Assembly (NCBI GenBank): GCA_016707895.1
Contig: JADJGV010000021.1
Location: 1 to 64,000, forward strand
Reading direction: 5' to 3'
Origin: Myxococcales bacterium
Lineage (GTDB): Bacteria > Myxococcota_A > Polyangia > Haliangiales > Haliangiaceae
DNA length: 64,000 nucleotides
Shown: positions 23,587-31,645 of the stretch, piece after piece
Position numbering within the stretch: position 1 is the first letter of the stretch
How the letters are laid out: each line of letters begins with the position of its first letter
Notes under the pieces: generated by a model
The model's database searches: none
What the model was told of the DNA's origin: nothing
What the model saw: the letters and a program-made list of their open reading frames with translations, nothing else
Translations under genes and position numbers: made by a program

Positions 23587-24519
23587 ATGCGCTGGCTTCA
23601 CTGGGGACTCGTGGCCGCAGCCTTGGTTTGTGCACCCGCTTGCAAGGACAAGGGCAAGGCCAAGCCCGCCCCGACCGCCGCGGTCGACACCGCCGCCGAG
23701 GAGGCGCTGATCGCCCGCCGCGACGCGCTGCTCAAGAGCCGGCAGGGCCTGGCCGACGAGAAGGCCAAGCTGGCCGCCGAGCGCGAGAAGATCGCGTCCG
23801 AGGGCGGCGACACCAGCGAGGTCGACAAGCGGGTCGAGGAGCTGCGCAGCAAGGAGGCGTCGCTGACCACCCAGGAGTCGGACATCGTCGAGCAGCTGAT
23901 GGCCGAGCGCAAGACGCTCCTGGCCGCCGGCGCCGACGCCACCGCCCAGGTCGCGACCCGCGAGGCCGGCATGGCCGCGCGCGAGAAGGCGATCGCCACG
24001 CGCGAGGAGCGGGTCGCGCAGCGCGAGGCGGCGATGGCCACCCGCGAGCACGATCAGGCGCTGCGCGAGAAGGAGACCTGCGGCACCGGCGGCGGCACGA
24101 CGATCATCCAGACCGTCGATCCCAAGGCCGGCAAGCACTCGCGGTCCGAGGTCGACAGCGCGTTCGGCAAGGCCAAGAGCGCGATGAGCGACAAGGGCAT
24201 CCTGGTCGACGATCTGCCCGGCGCGATCCGCGAGCTGTACAAGGACACCAGCGACGCGCTCAAGGACAACGACCTCGGCACCGCCTACGTGACCGCGACC
24301 CAGCTGCTCAAGCAGGTCAACGCGCTCAACGTCGACCGCGCGTTCGTCCAGGCCAAGAGCGGCCGGCTGTCGGCGCTGGCCAAGCGCAAGTCGCTGTCCG
24401 ACGACGACAACAAGGCCGTGTCCGAGCTGCTCGGGTCGGCCACCGAGCTGTTCGTCGACGGCAACTACAAGGGCGCCAACAAGAAGCTCAACAGCATCTA
24501 CCCGTACCTGTCGAAGTAG
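23587..24519 (+). CDS. Coiled-coil lipoprotein
   Basis: 310 residues. The signal peptide ends in VCAPAC; Cys19 would be lipidated. Residues 35-160 are strongly heptad-like, rich in Glu, Lys, Arg and Ala, with repeated REA/REK units (ATREAGMAAREKAIATREERVAQREAAMATREHD), so a long coiled coil is expected. A Gly/Thr-rich break follows, then an alpha-helical C-terminal domain (IRELYKDTSDALKDNDLGTAY). No family recognised. It may be a structural lipoprotein linking membranes or complexes. It is divergent from gltB and monocistronic. Confidence 0.72.
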   Translation: MRWLHWGLVAAALVCAPACKDKGKAKPAPTAAVDTAAEEALIARRDALLKSRQGLADEKAKLAAEREKIASEGGDTSEVDKRVEELRSKEASLTTQESDIVEQLMAERKTLLAAGADATAQVATREAGMAAREKAIATREERVAQREAAMATREHDQALREKETCGTGGGTTIIQTVDPKAGKHSRSEVDSAFGKAKSAMSDKGILVDDLPGAIRELYKDTSDALKDNDLGTAYVTATQLLKQVNALNVDRAFVQAKSGRLSALAKRKSLSDDDNKAVSELLGSATELFVDGNYKGANKKLNSIYPYLSK

Positions 24520-24642
24520 GCGGCGGGGGCGCGCCGCGACATCGTTGCCACGGTCGCCCACCAAGTTGGCGTCTCCGAGGCAGCGGCCGCTGCGATGTTG
24601 CGATGTTGACGGTGGCACAGCGCGTGCTCGATGAGGGGGCAC

Positions 24643-25119
24643 ATGCGGACGGCACGGCTCGCGATCATCCTGGGAGGGCTCTCGACGACGGCGGTCGCGG
24701 CGACGATCGCCGCGGCGTCGTTGACCAGCGGCTGCGCCTGTCCGTTGGTCTACGTCGCGCCCGGCGCCAGCCTGACCTTCGCGACCGGCGTGCCCGGCCA
24801 CTACCGCTTCGAGGTGGACGCCTGGGGTGAGACCGTCGTCGTCGAGGCCGACTGGGGGGCCGGCGCGTGCACCGGTGGCGGGCTGGTCGAGCGGGGCCGG
24901 CTGCGCGTCGAGCCGTGCGGGGCCTGGTCCGGGCTGAGCCTCCTCGTCACCAACACCGACCTGGACACCGGCCCGCGCGCGCTCACCGTGCGGGTGTTTC
25001 GCGATGGCGAGCTGCGCCTGACCGCGCAGCCGCAGCTCACGTACCACAGCGCCGGTCGCGGCGGCATCGCCTGCGGCGGTGACGTCGAGCAGGCCGACGC
25101 GATGATCGTGCTGCCCTGA
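24643..25119 (+). CDS. Putative lipoprotein of unknown function
   Basis: 158 residues. I prefer ATG 24643 because GAGGGGG (24633-24639) is a good Shine-Dalgarno sequence for it; ATG 24631 would remove that. The hydrophobic leader (LAIILGGLSTTAVAATIAAASL) ends in TSGC, a weak lipobox. The rest is beta-rich (SLTFATGVPGHYRFEVDAWGETVVVEADW) with four Cys, and may be a small beta-sandwich. No family is recognised. It is convergent with the ParE-like toxin gene, with 12 bp between the stops. Confidence 0.6.
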   Translation: MRTARLAIILGGLSTTAVAATIAAASLTSGCACPLVYVAPGASLTFATGVPGHYRFEVDAWGETVVVEADWGAGACTGGGLVERGRLRVEPCGAWSGLSLLVTNTDLDTGPRALTVRVFRDGELRLTAQPQLTYHSAGRGGIACGGDVEQADAMIVLP

Positions 25120-25131
25120 CGCGCGCCGCGG

Positions 25132-25458
25132 TCAGCGCCGCGCGCGATCGAACAACAAGCCGTCGAGGTCGCGGCGGCCGTCGACGATGGCCAGCACCCA
25201 GACCTCGGCGCCGACCGTGCGATAGACGATGCGGTACGGCGGACGCTGCACCTCCCGGTAGATGCTGATCCCCCGGATGCGCAGCTCGGGAACGACGCGC
25301 CCCCGATCCGGCAGGTGCGCCAGGGCCGCGAGCGCATCGTCGAGGCGCCGATCGAGCGCGGTCGCCGCCGCGAGGTCGCGGGTCGCCATCACGTAGTCCA
25401 GCAGCCCGGCGAGGTCGTCGGACGCGGCCGACGAGATGATGACGGTCCGGCGCTTCAC
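25132..25458 (-). CDS. ParE/RelE-type toxin
   Basis: 108 residues from GTG 25458, which overlaps the antitoxin stop (GTGA). The sequence fits the ParE/RelE fold: a first helix pair (DDLAGLLDYVMATRDLAAATAL), the loop LPDRGRVVPELR, and the strands YREVQRPPYRIVYRT and EVWVLAIVDGRRD. Members of this group either block gyrase or cleave mRNA; sequence alone does not say which. The translational overlap with a Phd/YefM-like gene is the classic toxin-antitoxin layout, with antitoxin first. Confidence 0.85.
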   Translation of the reverse strand: MKRRTVIISSAASDDLAGLLDYVMATRDLAAATALDRRLDDALAALAHLPDRGRVVPELRIRGISIYREVQRPPYRIVYRTVGAEVWVLAIVDGRRDLDGLLFDRARR

Positions 25459-25724
25459 CGGCCGGCGCGCAGCCGGGCTTGCATCGCCTCGCGGTGCGCG
25501 GCGAGCGACAGCCCGTGACCTTCGGCGATGTCGCGCTCGCCCTGGATCGCCAGCTTCAGCAACGCGAACGCGCGGCGGTCCTCGGCGTAGCTGTCGGCGT
25601 CCTGGAGCACCGCGGTGGCGCGGCCGTTCTGGGTGATCACGATCGGGGCCCGGCGGACGCTCGCGCGCTCGATCAGGCCAGCGGCGTCGCGCTTCAGCAC
25701 AGTGATCGGCTCGATGTCGTCCAT
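25455..25724 (-). CDS. Phd/YefM-type antitoxin
   Basis: 89 residues from ATG 25724. It opens with the Phd/YefM DNA-binding fold (ITVLKRDAAGLIERASVRRAPIVITQNGRATAVL, of which the PIVITQNGRATAVL segment is diagnostic). The C-terminal half, rich in charged helices, should wrap the toxin. The gene has TACGAT (25731-25736) 6 nt before its start and a 12-bp palindrome just upstream, which fits the usual autorepression of such operons by the antitoxin/toxin complex. Confidence 0.87.
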   Translation of the reverse strand: MDDIEPITVLKRDAAGLIERASVRRAPIVITQNGRATAVLQDADSYAEDRRAFALLKLAIQGERDIAEGHGLSLAAHREAMQARLRAGR

Positions 25725-25730
25725 GGCACC

Positions 25731-25750
25731 ATCGTAGCACCGAATTCGGT
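25731..25750 (-). promoter_or_regulatory. Toxin-antitoxin promoter and operator
   Basis: TACGAT (25731-25736) is a -10-like box 6 nt from the antitoxin ATG. The perfect palindrome ACCGAATTCGGT (25739-25750) lies immediately upstream of it, where a bound antitoxin would block RNA polymerase. A GGTGC direct repeat flanks the box. Confidence 0.5.
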
Positions 25751-25756
25751 CACCGA

Positions 25757-26968
25757 TCACGGATCGGCGCAGCAGCGGAAGCCGGTCGAGTAGTCCCAGT
25801 GCGAGACGTCGTGGGCGGTGGTGCGGTAGAGGCAGCCGTTGCCGTTGATCACCGTGTCGACGAAGAAGCCGCCGCGGAAGGTGCCGGCGGGATCGGCGGT
25901 CCACTCGTGCAGGTTGCCCATCAGGTCGTAGAGGCCGTCGGCCGAGACGCAGCCGGCGTGGGCGCCGGTGCGGGCCAGGCCGTCGGGCAGCTGGTCGAGG
26001 CAGCTGTGGCCGATCATCGAGAACACCGAGCTGTCGCTCGACTGGAAGTACTGCACCGCCGGGTGGCAGGTGCGGGCGTCGTTGCACACGCCGGGCTGGC
26101 GGGTGGCGCCGTAGGGATAGGTGCTGCCGGCGGCGCCCTGGCACGCGCGCAGCCACTCGGTGTCGGTGCAGAGCCGCTTGCCGGCGGCGGCGCACGCCGC
26201 GGTGGCCTGGGTCTGGTTGATGTACCCCTGCGGCACCAGGCCGGGCGCGCTGACCGCGACCACCGCGGCGGTGCCCGGGTTCTGGTACGGCGACCAGCCG
26301 GTGCCGTCGGCGGCGACCAGCGCCGCCTCCCAGCGATCGACGCAGAACGTCGCGACCCGGGCCATGCCGGCGGGGCAGCCGCCGAGGCCGGCCGGCGGCG
26401 TCGGCGCGCCGTTGACATCGGGCGCGTCGCCGGCCTGGCACATCGGGATCGGGTTGGTGAGGCACGCGGTCGAGCGGGGCGCGTCGACGGTCAGCGTGTA
26501 CGCGCCGGCCGCGGGCGCGGCGCCGCCGGCGTAGGTGTCGACCGCGATCCACCAGCTGCCGGCGGCCAGGTCGACGACGAACGCGCGATCGTCGCGGGTC
26601 AGGCAGCCGGTCGCGAGCGGGCCAGTCGCCGCACCGCGCAGCACGTGGACGTCGACGTCCACCGGCGCCGCGGCGTCGACCGCGATCGTCACGACCGTCG
26701 GCGCCGCGAGGTCGAGGCGGTAGACCACCTCGGCGCCGCGCTCGTCGACCGTCCCCGCGCAGTCGTAGCGCTCGGCGCGGACCTCGGTGGCGGACGTCGT
26801 GTCGCCGGTCGCGGTGTACGGCAGCGCGGCGATCACGATCGGCGCGTCCCAGGTGCCGATCGCGGCCGCCGCGTCGAGCGCGGCCGCGTCGGGCCCGGCG
26901 TCGATCGTGGCGTGATCGTCGCCGCCGCACGCGGCCAGCGCGATCGCGACGGCCAGCGCGGCCCTCAC
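25757..26968 (-). CDS. SUMF1-like lipoprotein with PPC-type domain
   Basis: 403 residues from GTG 26968, which overlaps the stop of the PEGA gene before it. The lipobox is AIALAAC, followed by GGDD and a DAGPDAAALDAAAA linker. Residues about 55-155 look like a bacterial pre-peptidase C-terminal (PPC) beta-sandwich. Residues 180-403 form a formylglycine-generating-enzyme-like (SUMF1) fold: CPAGMARVATFCVDRWEA, GKRLCTDTEWLRACQG, YDLMGNLHEWTAD and the C-terminal GFRCC. Many such proteins are not true sulfatase activators. No sulfatase is near, so a binding or maturation role at the surface is as likely. Confidence 0.82.
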   Translation of the reverse strand: MRAALAVAIALAACGGDDHATIDAGPDAAALDAAAAIGTWDAPIVIAALPYTATGDTTSATEVRAERYDCAGTVDERGAEVVYRLDLAAPTVVTIAVDAAAPVDVDVHVLRGAATGPLATGCLTRDDRAFVVDLAAGSWWIAVDTYAGGAAPAAGAYTLTVDAPRSTACLTNPIPMCQAGDAPDVNGAPTPPAGLGGCPAGMARVATFCVDRWEAALVAADGTGWSPYQNPGTAAVVAVSAPGLVPQGYINQTQATAACAAAGKRLCTDTEWLRACQGAAGSTYPYGATRQPGVCNDARTCHPAVQYFQSSDSSVFSMIGHSCLDQLPDGLARTGAHAGCVSADGLYDLMGNLHEWTADPAGTFRGGFFVDTVINGNGCLYRTTAHDVSHWDYSTGFRCCADP

Positions 26969-27861
26969 GGCGGCGGCTTGACGGTGCCCTCGCCCTGGGC
27001 GCCGACGTCGTAGTCGATGCTGGCGCCGATCACCACCGCGGTGGTCACCGCGACCGCGGCGAAGCCGGCCACCGCCCACCAGCGGCGGTACCAGCGCGCG
27101 GGCTGATCGACGTAGGTGATCGGGCCGGTCGGCCGGGGCTTGTCGGTCGACTCGACCGCCGACTCGACCGACGCGAACTTCTCGAGCTTGACGTCGACCG
27201 GGGTGGCGGTGCCGAAGCCGATGTCGACGAAGCGCACGTAGTCGCGGTGTTCGGGGTGGGTGACCCGCAGCGCGTGGGCGCCGACCGCCAGCTTGACCAT
27301 CGGCGTCGGCGACTTGCCCAGGCGCTTGCCGTCGACGTAGATCGACGCGCCGGCGACCGACACCGTCAGCTTGAGCTCGCCCAGGTACTTGTCGGGATCG
27401 AGCAGCCGGGTGACCGCGCCGGGCACGCCGCCCTCCTCGGCGGAGGCCAGCGACACCCGCACCCGCCGCCGCTCTTTGCGGGTGGCGACGTCGACCGCGC
27501 CGAGCGACAGCACCTGCACGTCGCCCAGGCCGCCGACCTCGCCGAACACCACCACCGACGCGCCGACCAGCGCGCCGAGGTCGGCCAGGCATCCGGGATC
27601 GCCGTCGCACGCGCGCAGCGCCGGCTTCTTGGCCTTCTTGGTCGCGTCGATCACCTCGGCGGCGGTGATGACCTTGCCGGCGCCGAGCCCGGCGATGTCC
27701 TTGGCGACGCGCGCCTCGATCTGCTTGCCGGTGGTCGAGGTGTCCTCGGCGCCCAGCATGGTCAGCGGCGCGACCGCGATGGTGGGCGACGCCGCCGGCT
27801 GCGCGTGGGCGGCCCCGGCGCCGAGCGCCACCGCGATCGTCGCGATCGCCGCGCGCCTCAT
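26965..27861 (-). CDS. PEGA-domain membrane protein
   Basis: 298 residues from ATG 27861, overlapping the previous stop (ATGA). A signal peptide (ending AAHAQ) precedes an alpha/beta domain (about 25-155: TIAVAPLTMLGAEDTSTTGKQ.., VVVFGEVGG) resembling the nucleotide-free CsgG/TolB-like region common in myxobacterial proteins. A PEGA domain follows (about 165-235: SVAGASIYVDGKRLGKSP, VGAHALRVTHPEHRDYV), then a membrane helix and a short tail. Probably envelope-located; function unknown. It is the middle gene of a three-gene operon. Confidence 0.75.
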   Translation of the reverse strand: MRRAAIATIAVALGAGAAHAQPAASPTIAVAPLTMLGAEDTSTTGKQIEARVAKDIAGLGAGKVITAAEVIDATKKAKKPALRACDGDPGCLADLGALVGASVVVFGEVGGLGDVQVLSLGAVDVATRKERRRVRVSLASAEEGGVPGAVTRLLDPDKYLGELKLTVSVAGASIYVDGKRLGKSPTPMVKLAVGAHALRVTHPEHRDYVRFVDIGFGTATPVDVKLEKFASVESAVESTDKPRPTGPITYVDQPARWYRRWWAVAGFAAVAVTTAVVIGASIDYDVGAQGEGTVKPPP

Positions 27862-28784
27862 CGGCAGGCCTCGGTGGCGCAGTCGACGATCGTCGGGCGC
27901 GACGCCGCGTAGCCGATCGCGACGCCGGCGATGACCGCGACCACGCCGACCCCGACGTAGGCCCAGGTCGACGAGTACCAGGGCGCCGGTCGGCGGGTGA
28001 CGACGAGCGGCGGCGCGACGCCCTCGGGATCGCCCGGGGCGACGGTCAGCCGCACCACCACGCGGGTGGCCTTCTGGAAGCGCACCGTCACCGGCTGCTC
28101 GAACGGCGTGTAGCCCTTGGCCGACACCTTCAGCGTGTGCTCGCCCAGCGGCAGCTTGGCGATCGGTCCCGGCAGCGGCGTCGCGCCGACCTTCTTGCCG
28201 TCGACCTCGACGGTCGCGCCCAGCAGATCGGTCAGCACCACCGCCGAGCCGTACAGCTGATCGGGCGCCAGCAGCCGGTAGGCGGCGACCCGGATCGCGT
28301 CGATCAGCTCGTCGGGGCTGCCGCGCAGCGGGTCCGAGGCGATGCGGCGGATCTGCGTGCCCTTGGCCACGTCGACCGCCTTGATGTTCATGATGTAGTT
28401 GTCGCCCATCGCCGCCACCGAGCCGGTGACCATCACGTCGACGCCGAGCTTCTTGCCGATCGCGGCGACGCAGCGATCCTCGCCGCCGCAGCGGGACAGG
28501 TCGGCGTCGCCGGCGATCGCCTTGTCGATCTCCCGGCGGCCGGGCAGCGCCGCGGTCGCCAGGCGGTCGAGCTCCATACGGAACAGCGCCTCGAGGCGGC
28601 CGACCAGCTCGGTGTCGATGCCGAGCGCGTCGATGCGCCACACCGCCAGCTTCTGGGTCAGCGCCTCCTCGGGCAGCACCTCGTCCGATGGCGTCGGCGG
28701 CGCGGGCGGCGCCGGCTGCGCCATGACCGGGGCCACGGCGACCGCGAGCGCGAGCGCGAACGCAGCGAGGCCCCGGAGATTCAC
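27858..28784 (-). CDS. PEGA-domain membrane protein, first gene of operon
   Basis: 308 residues from GTG 28784. I chose this start over GTG 28799 because TACGAT (28791-28796) stands 6 nt before it and would lie inside the longer form. The layout matches its downstream neighbour: signal peptide, alpha/beta domain (LAVWRIDALGIDTELVGRL.., VDVMVTGSVAAMG), PEGA domain (GATVEVDGKKVGATPLPG, LGEHTLKVSAKGYTPF) and a membrane helix near the C-terminus. The two genes are probably an old duplication. Cys pairs (CGGEDRC and CATEAC at the end) may be disulfides. Function unknown. Confidence 0.72.
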   Translation of the reverse strand: MNLRGLAAFALALAVAVAPVMAQPAPPAPPTPSDEVLPEEALTQKLAVWRIDALGIDTELVGRLEALFRMELDRLATAALPGRREIDKAIAGDADLSRCGGEDRCVAAIGKKLGVDVMVTGSVAAMGDNYIMNIKAVDVAKGTQIRRIASDPLRGSPDELIDAIRVAAYRLLAPDQLYGSAVVLTDLLGATVEVDGKKVGATPLPGPIAKLPLGEHTLKVSAKGYTPFEQPVTVRFQKATRVVVRLTVAPGDPEGVAPPLVVTRRPAPWYSSTWAYVGVGVVAVIAGVAIGYAASRPTIVDCATEACR

Positions 28785-28790
28785 CGCGTG

Positions 28791-28827
28791 ATCGTACACC
28801 AGGACCGCGGCGGGCGCGTGCTACCGT
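28791..28827. promoter_or_regulatory. Divergent leaderless promoter pair
   Basis: On the minus strand TACGAT (28791-28796) sits 6 nt before GTG 28784. On the plus strand TACCGT (28822-28827) sits 7 nt before ATG 28835. Neither gene has a Shine-Dalgarno sequence. The two -10 boxes are only 25 bp apart, so the polymerase sites overlap and the two genes may compete for transcription. Confidence 0.5.
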
Positions 28828-28834
28828 GGCGCGC

Positions 28835-29230
28835 ATGCGTGCGCCAGTTCACGTCGCCCTCGCCGCCGCGCTGGCGGCCGCGGGTTGCTCGTCGGTCTCG
28901 ACGGTGCGGGTGCAGCCCGAGAACGTCGCGGTGGGCCCCGGGCTGCGGCCGATCGCCGCGATCCAGGTCAACGCCACCTCGGGCTACTTCTTGTTCGTCC
29001 CGATCCCCGGCGACGTCGATCTCGACCGCGTCATCAACCGGATGCTGATCGTCGCCGCCAAGACCATGGGCGCCGACAAGGTCGCCAACCTGCAGTTCGA
29101 CATCACGCCGGACTCGGGCATCTGGACCCTGCGCAAGCTGATCGGCTGGCGCTCGGCCCAGGCCACCGGCGTCGCGGTGCAGGTCGAGGCGCCGACCGAC
29201 GCGGCGGCCGACCAGGGCCCAGAGCCGTGA
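28835..29230 (+). CDS. Small lipoprotein of unknown function
   Basis: 131 residues from ATG 28835. The signal peptide ends in a perfect lipobox (LAAAGC). The mature part (STVRVQPENVAVGPGLRPIAAIQVNATSGYFLFVPIPGDVDLDRVINRMLIVAAKTMGADKVANLQF) is an alpha/beta domain with a conserved look, similar in plan to short lipoproteins that assemble with secretion or lipid-transport machines, but I do not recognise the family. A dispersed hairpin repeat follows its stop. It is divergent from the PEGA operon. Confidence 0.68.
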   Translation: MRAPVHVALAAALAAAGCSSVSTVRVQPENVAVGPGLRPIAAIQVNATSGYFLFVPIPGDVDLDRVINRMLIVAAKTMGADKVANLQFDITPDSGIWTLRKLIGWRSAQATGVAVQVEAPTDAAADQGPEP

Positions 29231-29236
29231 TCCCGA

Positions 29237-29296
29237 GAGGGTCTTTCGCAAAGACCCTCCCCCACAAGACGTGGGGCCCCCACCCGAAACGCGAGA
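29237..29296. repeat. Dispersed double-hairpin element, copy 1
   Basis: GAGGGTCTTT (29237-29246) and AAAGACCCTC (29250-29259) form a perfect 10-bp hairpin with a CGC loop. A second stem, CCCCAC / GTGGGG with loop AAGAC, follows. Bases 29256-29296 are identical over 41 nt to 47358-47398. The element fills the gap between convergent genes and ends 1 bp before the ArsA-like gene's stop, so it may end both transcripts. Confidence 0.7.
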
Positions 29297-30235
29297 CTAG
29301 GCCGTCGCCAGCGCGAGCTCGAGCTGCGACGCGAGCGCGGTGATGTCGGCGGGGCCGAGCGCGGCCCGCGGCAAGAACGGCAGCTGCCGCGCCGGCGCCG
29401 GGATCAGCGCGGCGACCTCGGCGAGGTAGCGCTCGCACAGCGCGCGTCGGCCGCGGGCCAGCGTGGCGTGGCCGGTCATCGCCGCCAGCGCCGCGGCGCG
29501 CGGCGGCGTGGCCGCGAGCGCGTCGGCGACCTTGGCCGCGGGCGAGCCGGCGGGGAAGTGATCGGGCGCGACCTGGTTGACGATGACCCGCGCCGGCTGC
29601 ACGCCGAGCGCGCTGATCTTGGCGGCCAGTTCGGAGGCCTCCATCACCGGCATCTCCTCGGCCAGCGTCACCAGCACCGCGGCGGTGCGCGCCGGGTCGC
29701 GCAGCAGGGTCTGCACCGTGCGGGCGTCGCGGGTCAGCGGCCCGTCGGGGACGGTCTCGAGGATCACCCACGGGATGCGCAGCATCGACATCGAGTGGCC
29801 TGACGCCGGCATGTCGAACACGACCGTGTCCCAGATCGGCTTGCCGCGCTTCTCCTCGGTGGTGTGGAACCACGCCTTGCCGAGGATCGCGTAGTCGTCG
29901 AGGCCCGGGATGGCGCGCAGGAACGCCTTGGTGATCCGGTTCTCGAAGACCATCTGGTAGACCTTCTCGAACTTCAGGATCATCAGGCCGTACTCGTGCA
30001 GCGCCTCCGCGGGCGTCGTGTTGACGCCCCACAGGTTGGGGCCCAGCTCGGCCAGCGCCGGCCCGAGCGCGGTCTTCCCGAAGTAGGCGCCGTGGCGATC
30101 GGTGGCGTTGGCCTGGTACAGCAGCGTCTTGCGGCCGCGGCGCGCGCAGGCGCTGGCGATCGCGGCGGCCACGGTCGAACGGCCGACGCCGCCCTTGCCG
30201 AGCACGAGGATGAGGCGACGGTCGAGGAGCGACAC
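29297..30235 (-). CDS. ArsA/Get3-family ATPase
   Basis: 312 residues from GTG 30235. The deviant Walker A (P-loop) motif LGKGGVGRSTVAAAIA at 13-25 with its signature Lys is typical of ArsA/Get3/MinD-type dimeric ATPases. Switch I-like WDTVVFDMPASGHSM and the later RVIVNQVAP (base-recognition N-Q) agree with ArsA-like proteins. In myxobacteria such proteins often occur without arsenite pumps, and no arsenic genes are nearby, so arsenite export is unlikely. A role in membrane-protein handling or cell organisation is possible. It is transcribed alone, and a hairpin separates it from the small gene upstream. Confidence 0.82.
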   Translation of the reverse strand: MSLLDRRLILVLGKGGVGRSTVAAAIASACARRGRKTLLYQANATDRHGAYFGKTALGPALAELGPNLWGVNTTPAEALHEYGLMILKFEKVYQMVFENRITKAFLRAIPGLDDYAILGKAWFHTTEEKRGKPIWDTVVFDMPASGHSMSMLRIPWVILETVPDGPLTRDARTVQTLLRDPARTAAVLVTLAEEMPVMEASELAAKISALGVQPARVIVNQVAPDHFPAGSPAAKVADALAATPPRAAALAAMTGHATLARGRRALCERYLAEVAALIPAPARQLPFLPRAALGPADITALASQLELALATA

Positions 30236-30284
30236 CGGGAGCGCGGACCTTACCGAAACCGCCAGGACTGTCCAGGGGCCACCG

Positions 30285-30301
30285 GGCGCCGAAGCGGCGC
30301 C
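30285..30301 (-). terminator. GC hairpin between small ORF and arsA-like gene
   Basis: GGCGCCG (30285-30291) and CGGCGCC (30295-30301) form a perfect stem with loop AAG. It follows the stop of the 93-residue gene on the minus strand by about 11 bp, so it may separate that gene's transcript from the ArsA-like gene. Confidence 0.45.
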
Positions 30302-30311
30302 GCGTCGACCG

Positions 30312-30593
30312 TCACTCGCCGCTCGGCTTCATCGGGAACAGCGGCTCGCCGTGGATCTCGAGCTTGTAGACGCTGTTCTCGGTCTCGACGTAGATCATCT
30401 TGCCCGCCGGCTCGCCCAGCACCCGCTTGACCGGCGTGGTGATCATGCGGTGGCCGTGGGGATCGCGGAAGATGACCATGCCGCGGCCGACGATCGGGTA
30501 GCTGATCAAGTAGCCCGTGTAGACACGACCCAGCCCTGCCGAGGCGCGCTCGACGCTGTGATCGCGAATCTTGCGAGCAGTGACGCTGACCAT
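30312..30593 (-). CDS. Conserved-looking small protein, unknown function
   Basis: 93 residues from ATG 30593, MVSVTARKIRDHSVERASAG. An upstream start at 30680 would add a low-complexity leader and overlap the promoter of the divergent hydrolase gene. The core alternates strands typical of a small beta-barrel (GRVYTGYLISYPIVGRGMVIF, KMIYVETENSVYKLEI), and residue composition is that of a real protein. No motif identifies it. It may be a small SH3-like or PilZ-like module, but this is a guess. A hairpin after the stop suggests that it ends its own transcript. Confidence 0.55.
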   Translation of the reverse strand: MVSVTARKIRDHSVERASAGLGRVYTGYLISYPIVGRGMVIFRDPHGHRMITTPVKRVLGEPAGKMIYVETENSVYKLEIHGEPLFPMKPSGE

Positions 30594-30663
30594 CGCCAGG
30601 GCCGTTCCTGTAGAATTGTACGCGCAGGCGCGACCCTCGTCACGCTTTGTCGAACAACCGGCC

Positions 30664-31587
30664 ATGCCACAGCGCGGCAACCCCGACGTCGATCCTCCGG
30701 CCGCGGCCGGAATCGAGCAGATCTACGCGGACATCCGGAGCCGGCTGGGCTCGGGTACGGGTGGGGAGGTGGCCCCGTCGACGGCCGCGCCCGGGATCGC
30801 CGTGGTGCCGCTGCGGACGCCGACCTTGCCCCCGGCCACCCACACCGGCTGTTACCTCGTCGGGGACCGCGCGCTGGTGGCGATCGACCCGGCGTCGCCG
30901 TGGCCCGACGAGCAGGACCGCCTGCTCGCCGCGCTGCCGGCTGGCGCCCACGTGGCGCTGATCGCGCTGACCCACCACCACGGCGACCACGTCGGCGCCG
31001 CGACGGCGCTGGCCGCGCGGACTGGCGCGCCGATCGCCGCGCACCCGGCGACCGCGGCCCGCCTGGCCGGTCGCGTCGCGGTGACCCGGGCGCTGGCTGA
31101 CGGCGAGGTGATCGCCACCGACGGCGAGCGCCTGCGGGTGCTGCACACGCCCGGCCACGCCCCCGGCCACCTGGTGTTCCAGGCCGAGGGCAGCGGCGCG
31201 GTGATCGCCGGTGATCTGGTCGCCGGCCTGGGCACCATCTTGATCGACCCCGGCCCCGGCGAGGGCCACATGGCGACCTACCTGGCCTCCCTCGAGCGGC
31301 TGCTGGCGCTGGGCGTCGGCGCGCTGTTGCCGGCCCACGGGCCGGTCATCGCCGACGGCCCGGCCAAGCTGCGCGAATACCTGGCGCACCGCCGCATGCG
31401 CGAGGAGCGCGTGGCCGCGGCGCTGACCGCCGCGCCGCAGCCGAGCGCCGACCTGGTGGCGGTGGCGTACGCCGACACGCCGCCGGCCCTCGCGCCGATC
31501 GCCGAGCGCTCGCTCCTGGCCCACCTGGTCAAGCTGGCCGAGGACGGGCGGGCGCGTGCGGTCGGTGATCGCTGGCAGCGAGCGTAG
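30664..31587 (+). CDS. Metallo-beta-lactamase-fold hydrolase
   Basis: 307 residues from ATG 30664. The zinc motif THHHGDHVG is complete, with further ligands in HTPGHAPGH, AGDLVAG and LPAHGPVI, and a C-terminal winged-helix-like region of LACTB2 type (REYLAHRRMREERVAAAL and LLAHLVKLAEDGRA). LACTB2-like proteins are often single-strand RNA endonucleases or thioester hydrolases; the substrate here is unknown. TAGAAT (30611-30616) is a possible -10 box 47 nt upstream. It is cytoplasmic, with no signal peptide. Confidence 0.87.
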   Translation: MPQRGNPDVDPPAAAGIEQIYADIRSRLGSGTGGEVAPSTAAPGIAVVPLRTPTLPPATHTGCYLVGDRALVAIDPASPWPDEQDRLLAALPAGAHVALIALTHHHGDHVGAATALAARTGAPIAAHPATAARLAGRVAVTRALADGEVIATDGERLRVLHTPGHAPGHLVFQAEGSGAVIAGDLVAGLGTILIDPGPGEGHMATYLASLERLLALGVGALLPAHGPVIADGPAKLREYLAHRRMREERVAAALTAAPQPSADLVAVAYADTPPALAPIAERSLLAHLVKLAEDGRARAVGDRWQRA

Positions 31588-31634
31588 CGCACCGAACGGA
31601 TGGCCGCTGCGCTAGCGCGCGGGGCCCGATCCCG

Positions 31635-31640
31635 TATAGT
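31635..31640 (+). promoter_or_regulatory. TATAGT -10 box of the PocR-type activator
   Basis: TATAGT ends 5 nt before GTG 31646 and 8 nt before the alternative GTG 31649, with no Shine-Dalgarno sequence. A short palindrome (GCGCTAGCGC, around 31609-31618) lies upstream in the -35 region and may be an operator. Confidence 0.45.
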
Positions 31641-31645
31641 GCCCC

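Noticed and set aside
24613..24628. Sigma-54-like sequence TGGCACA-GCGC-GTGCT before the lipoprotein gene at 24643
   Set aside because: The GG-N10-GC spacing is right, but transcription would start about 5 nt before the ATG and exclude its good Shine-Dalgarno sequence. No activator gene is adjacent.
29297..30235. Arsenite pump ATPase as a definite function
   Set aside because: The ArsA/Get3 fold is clear, but no ars genes are nearby and orphan members are common in this phylum.
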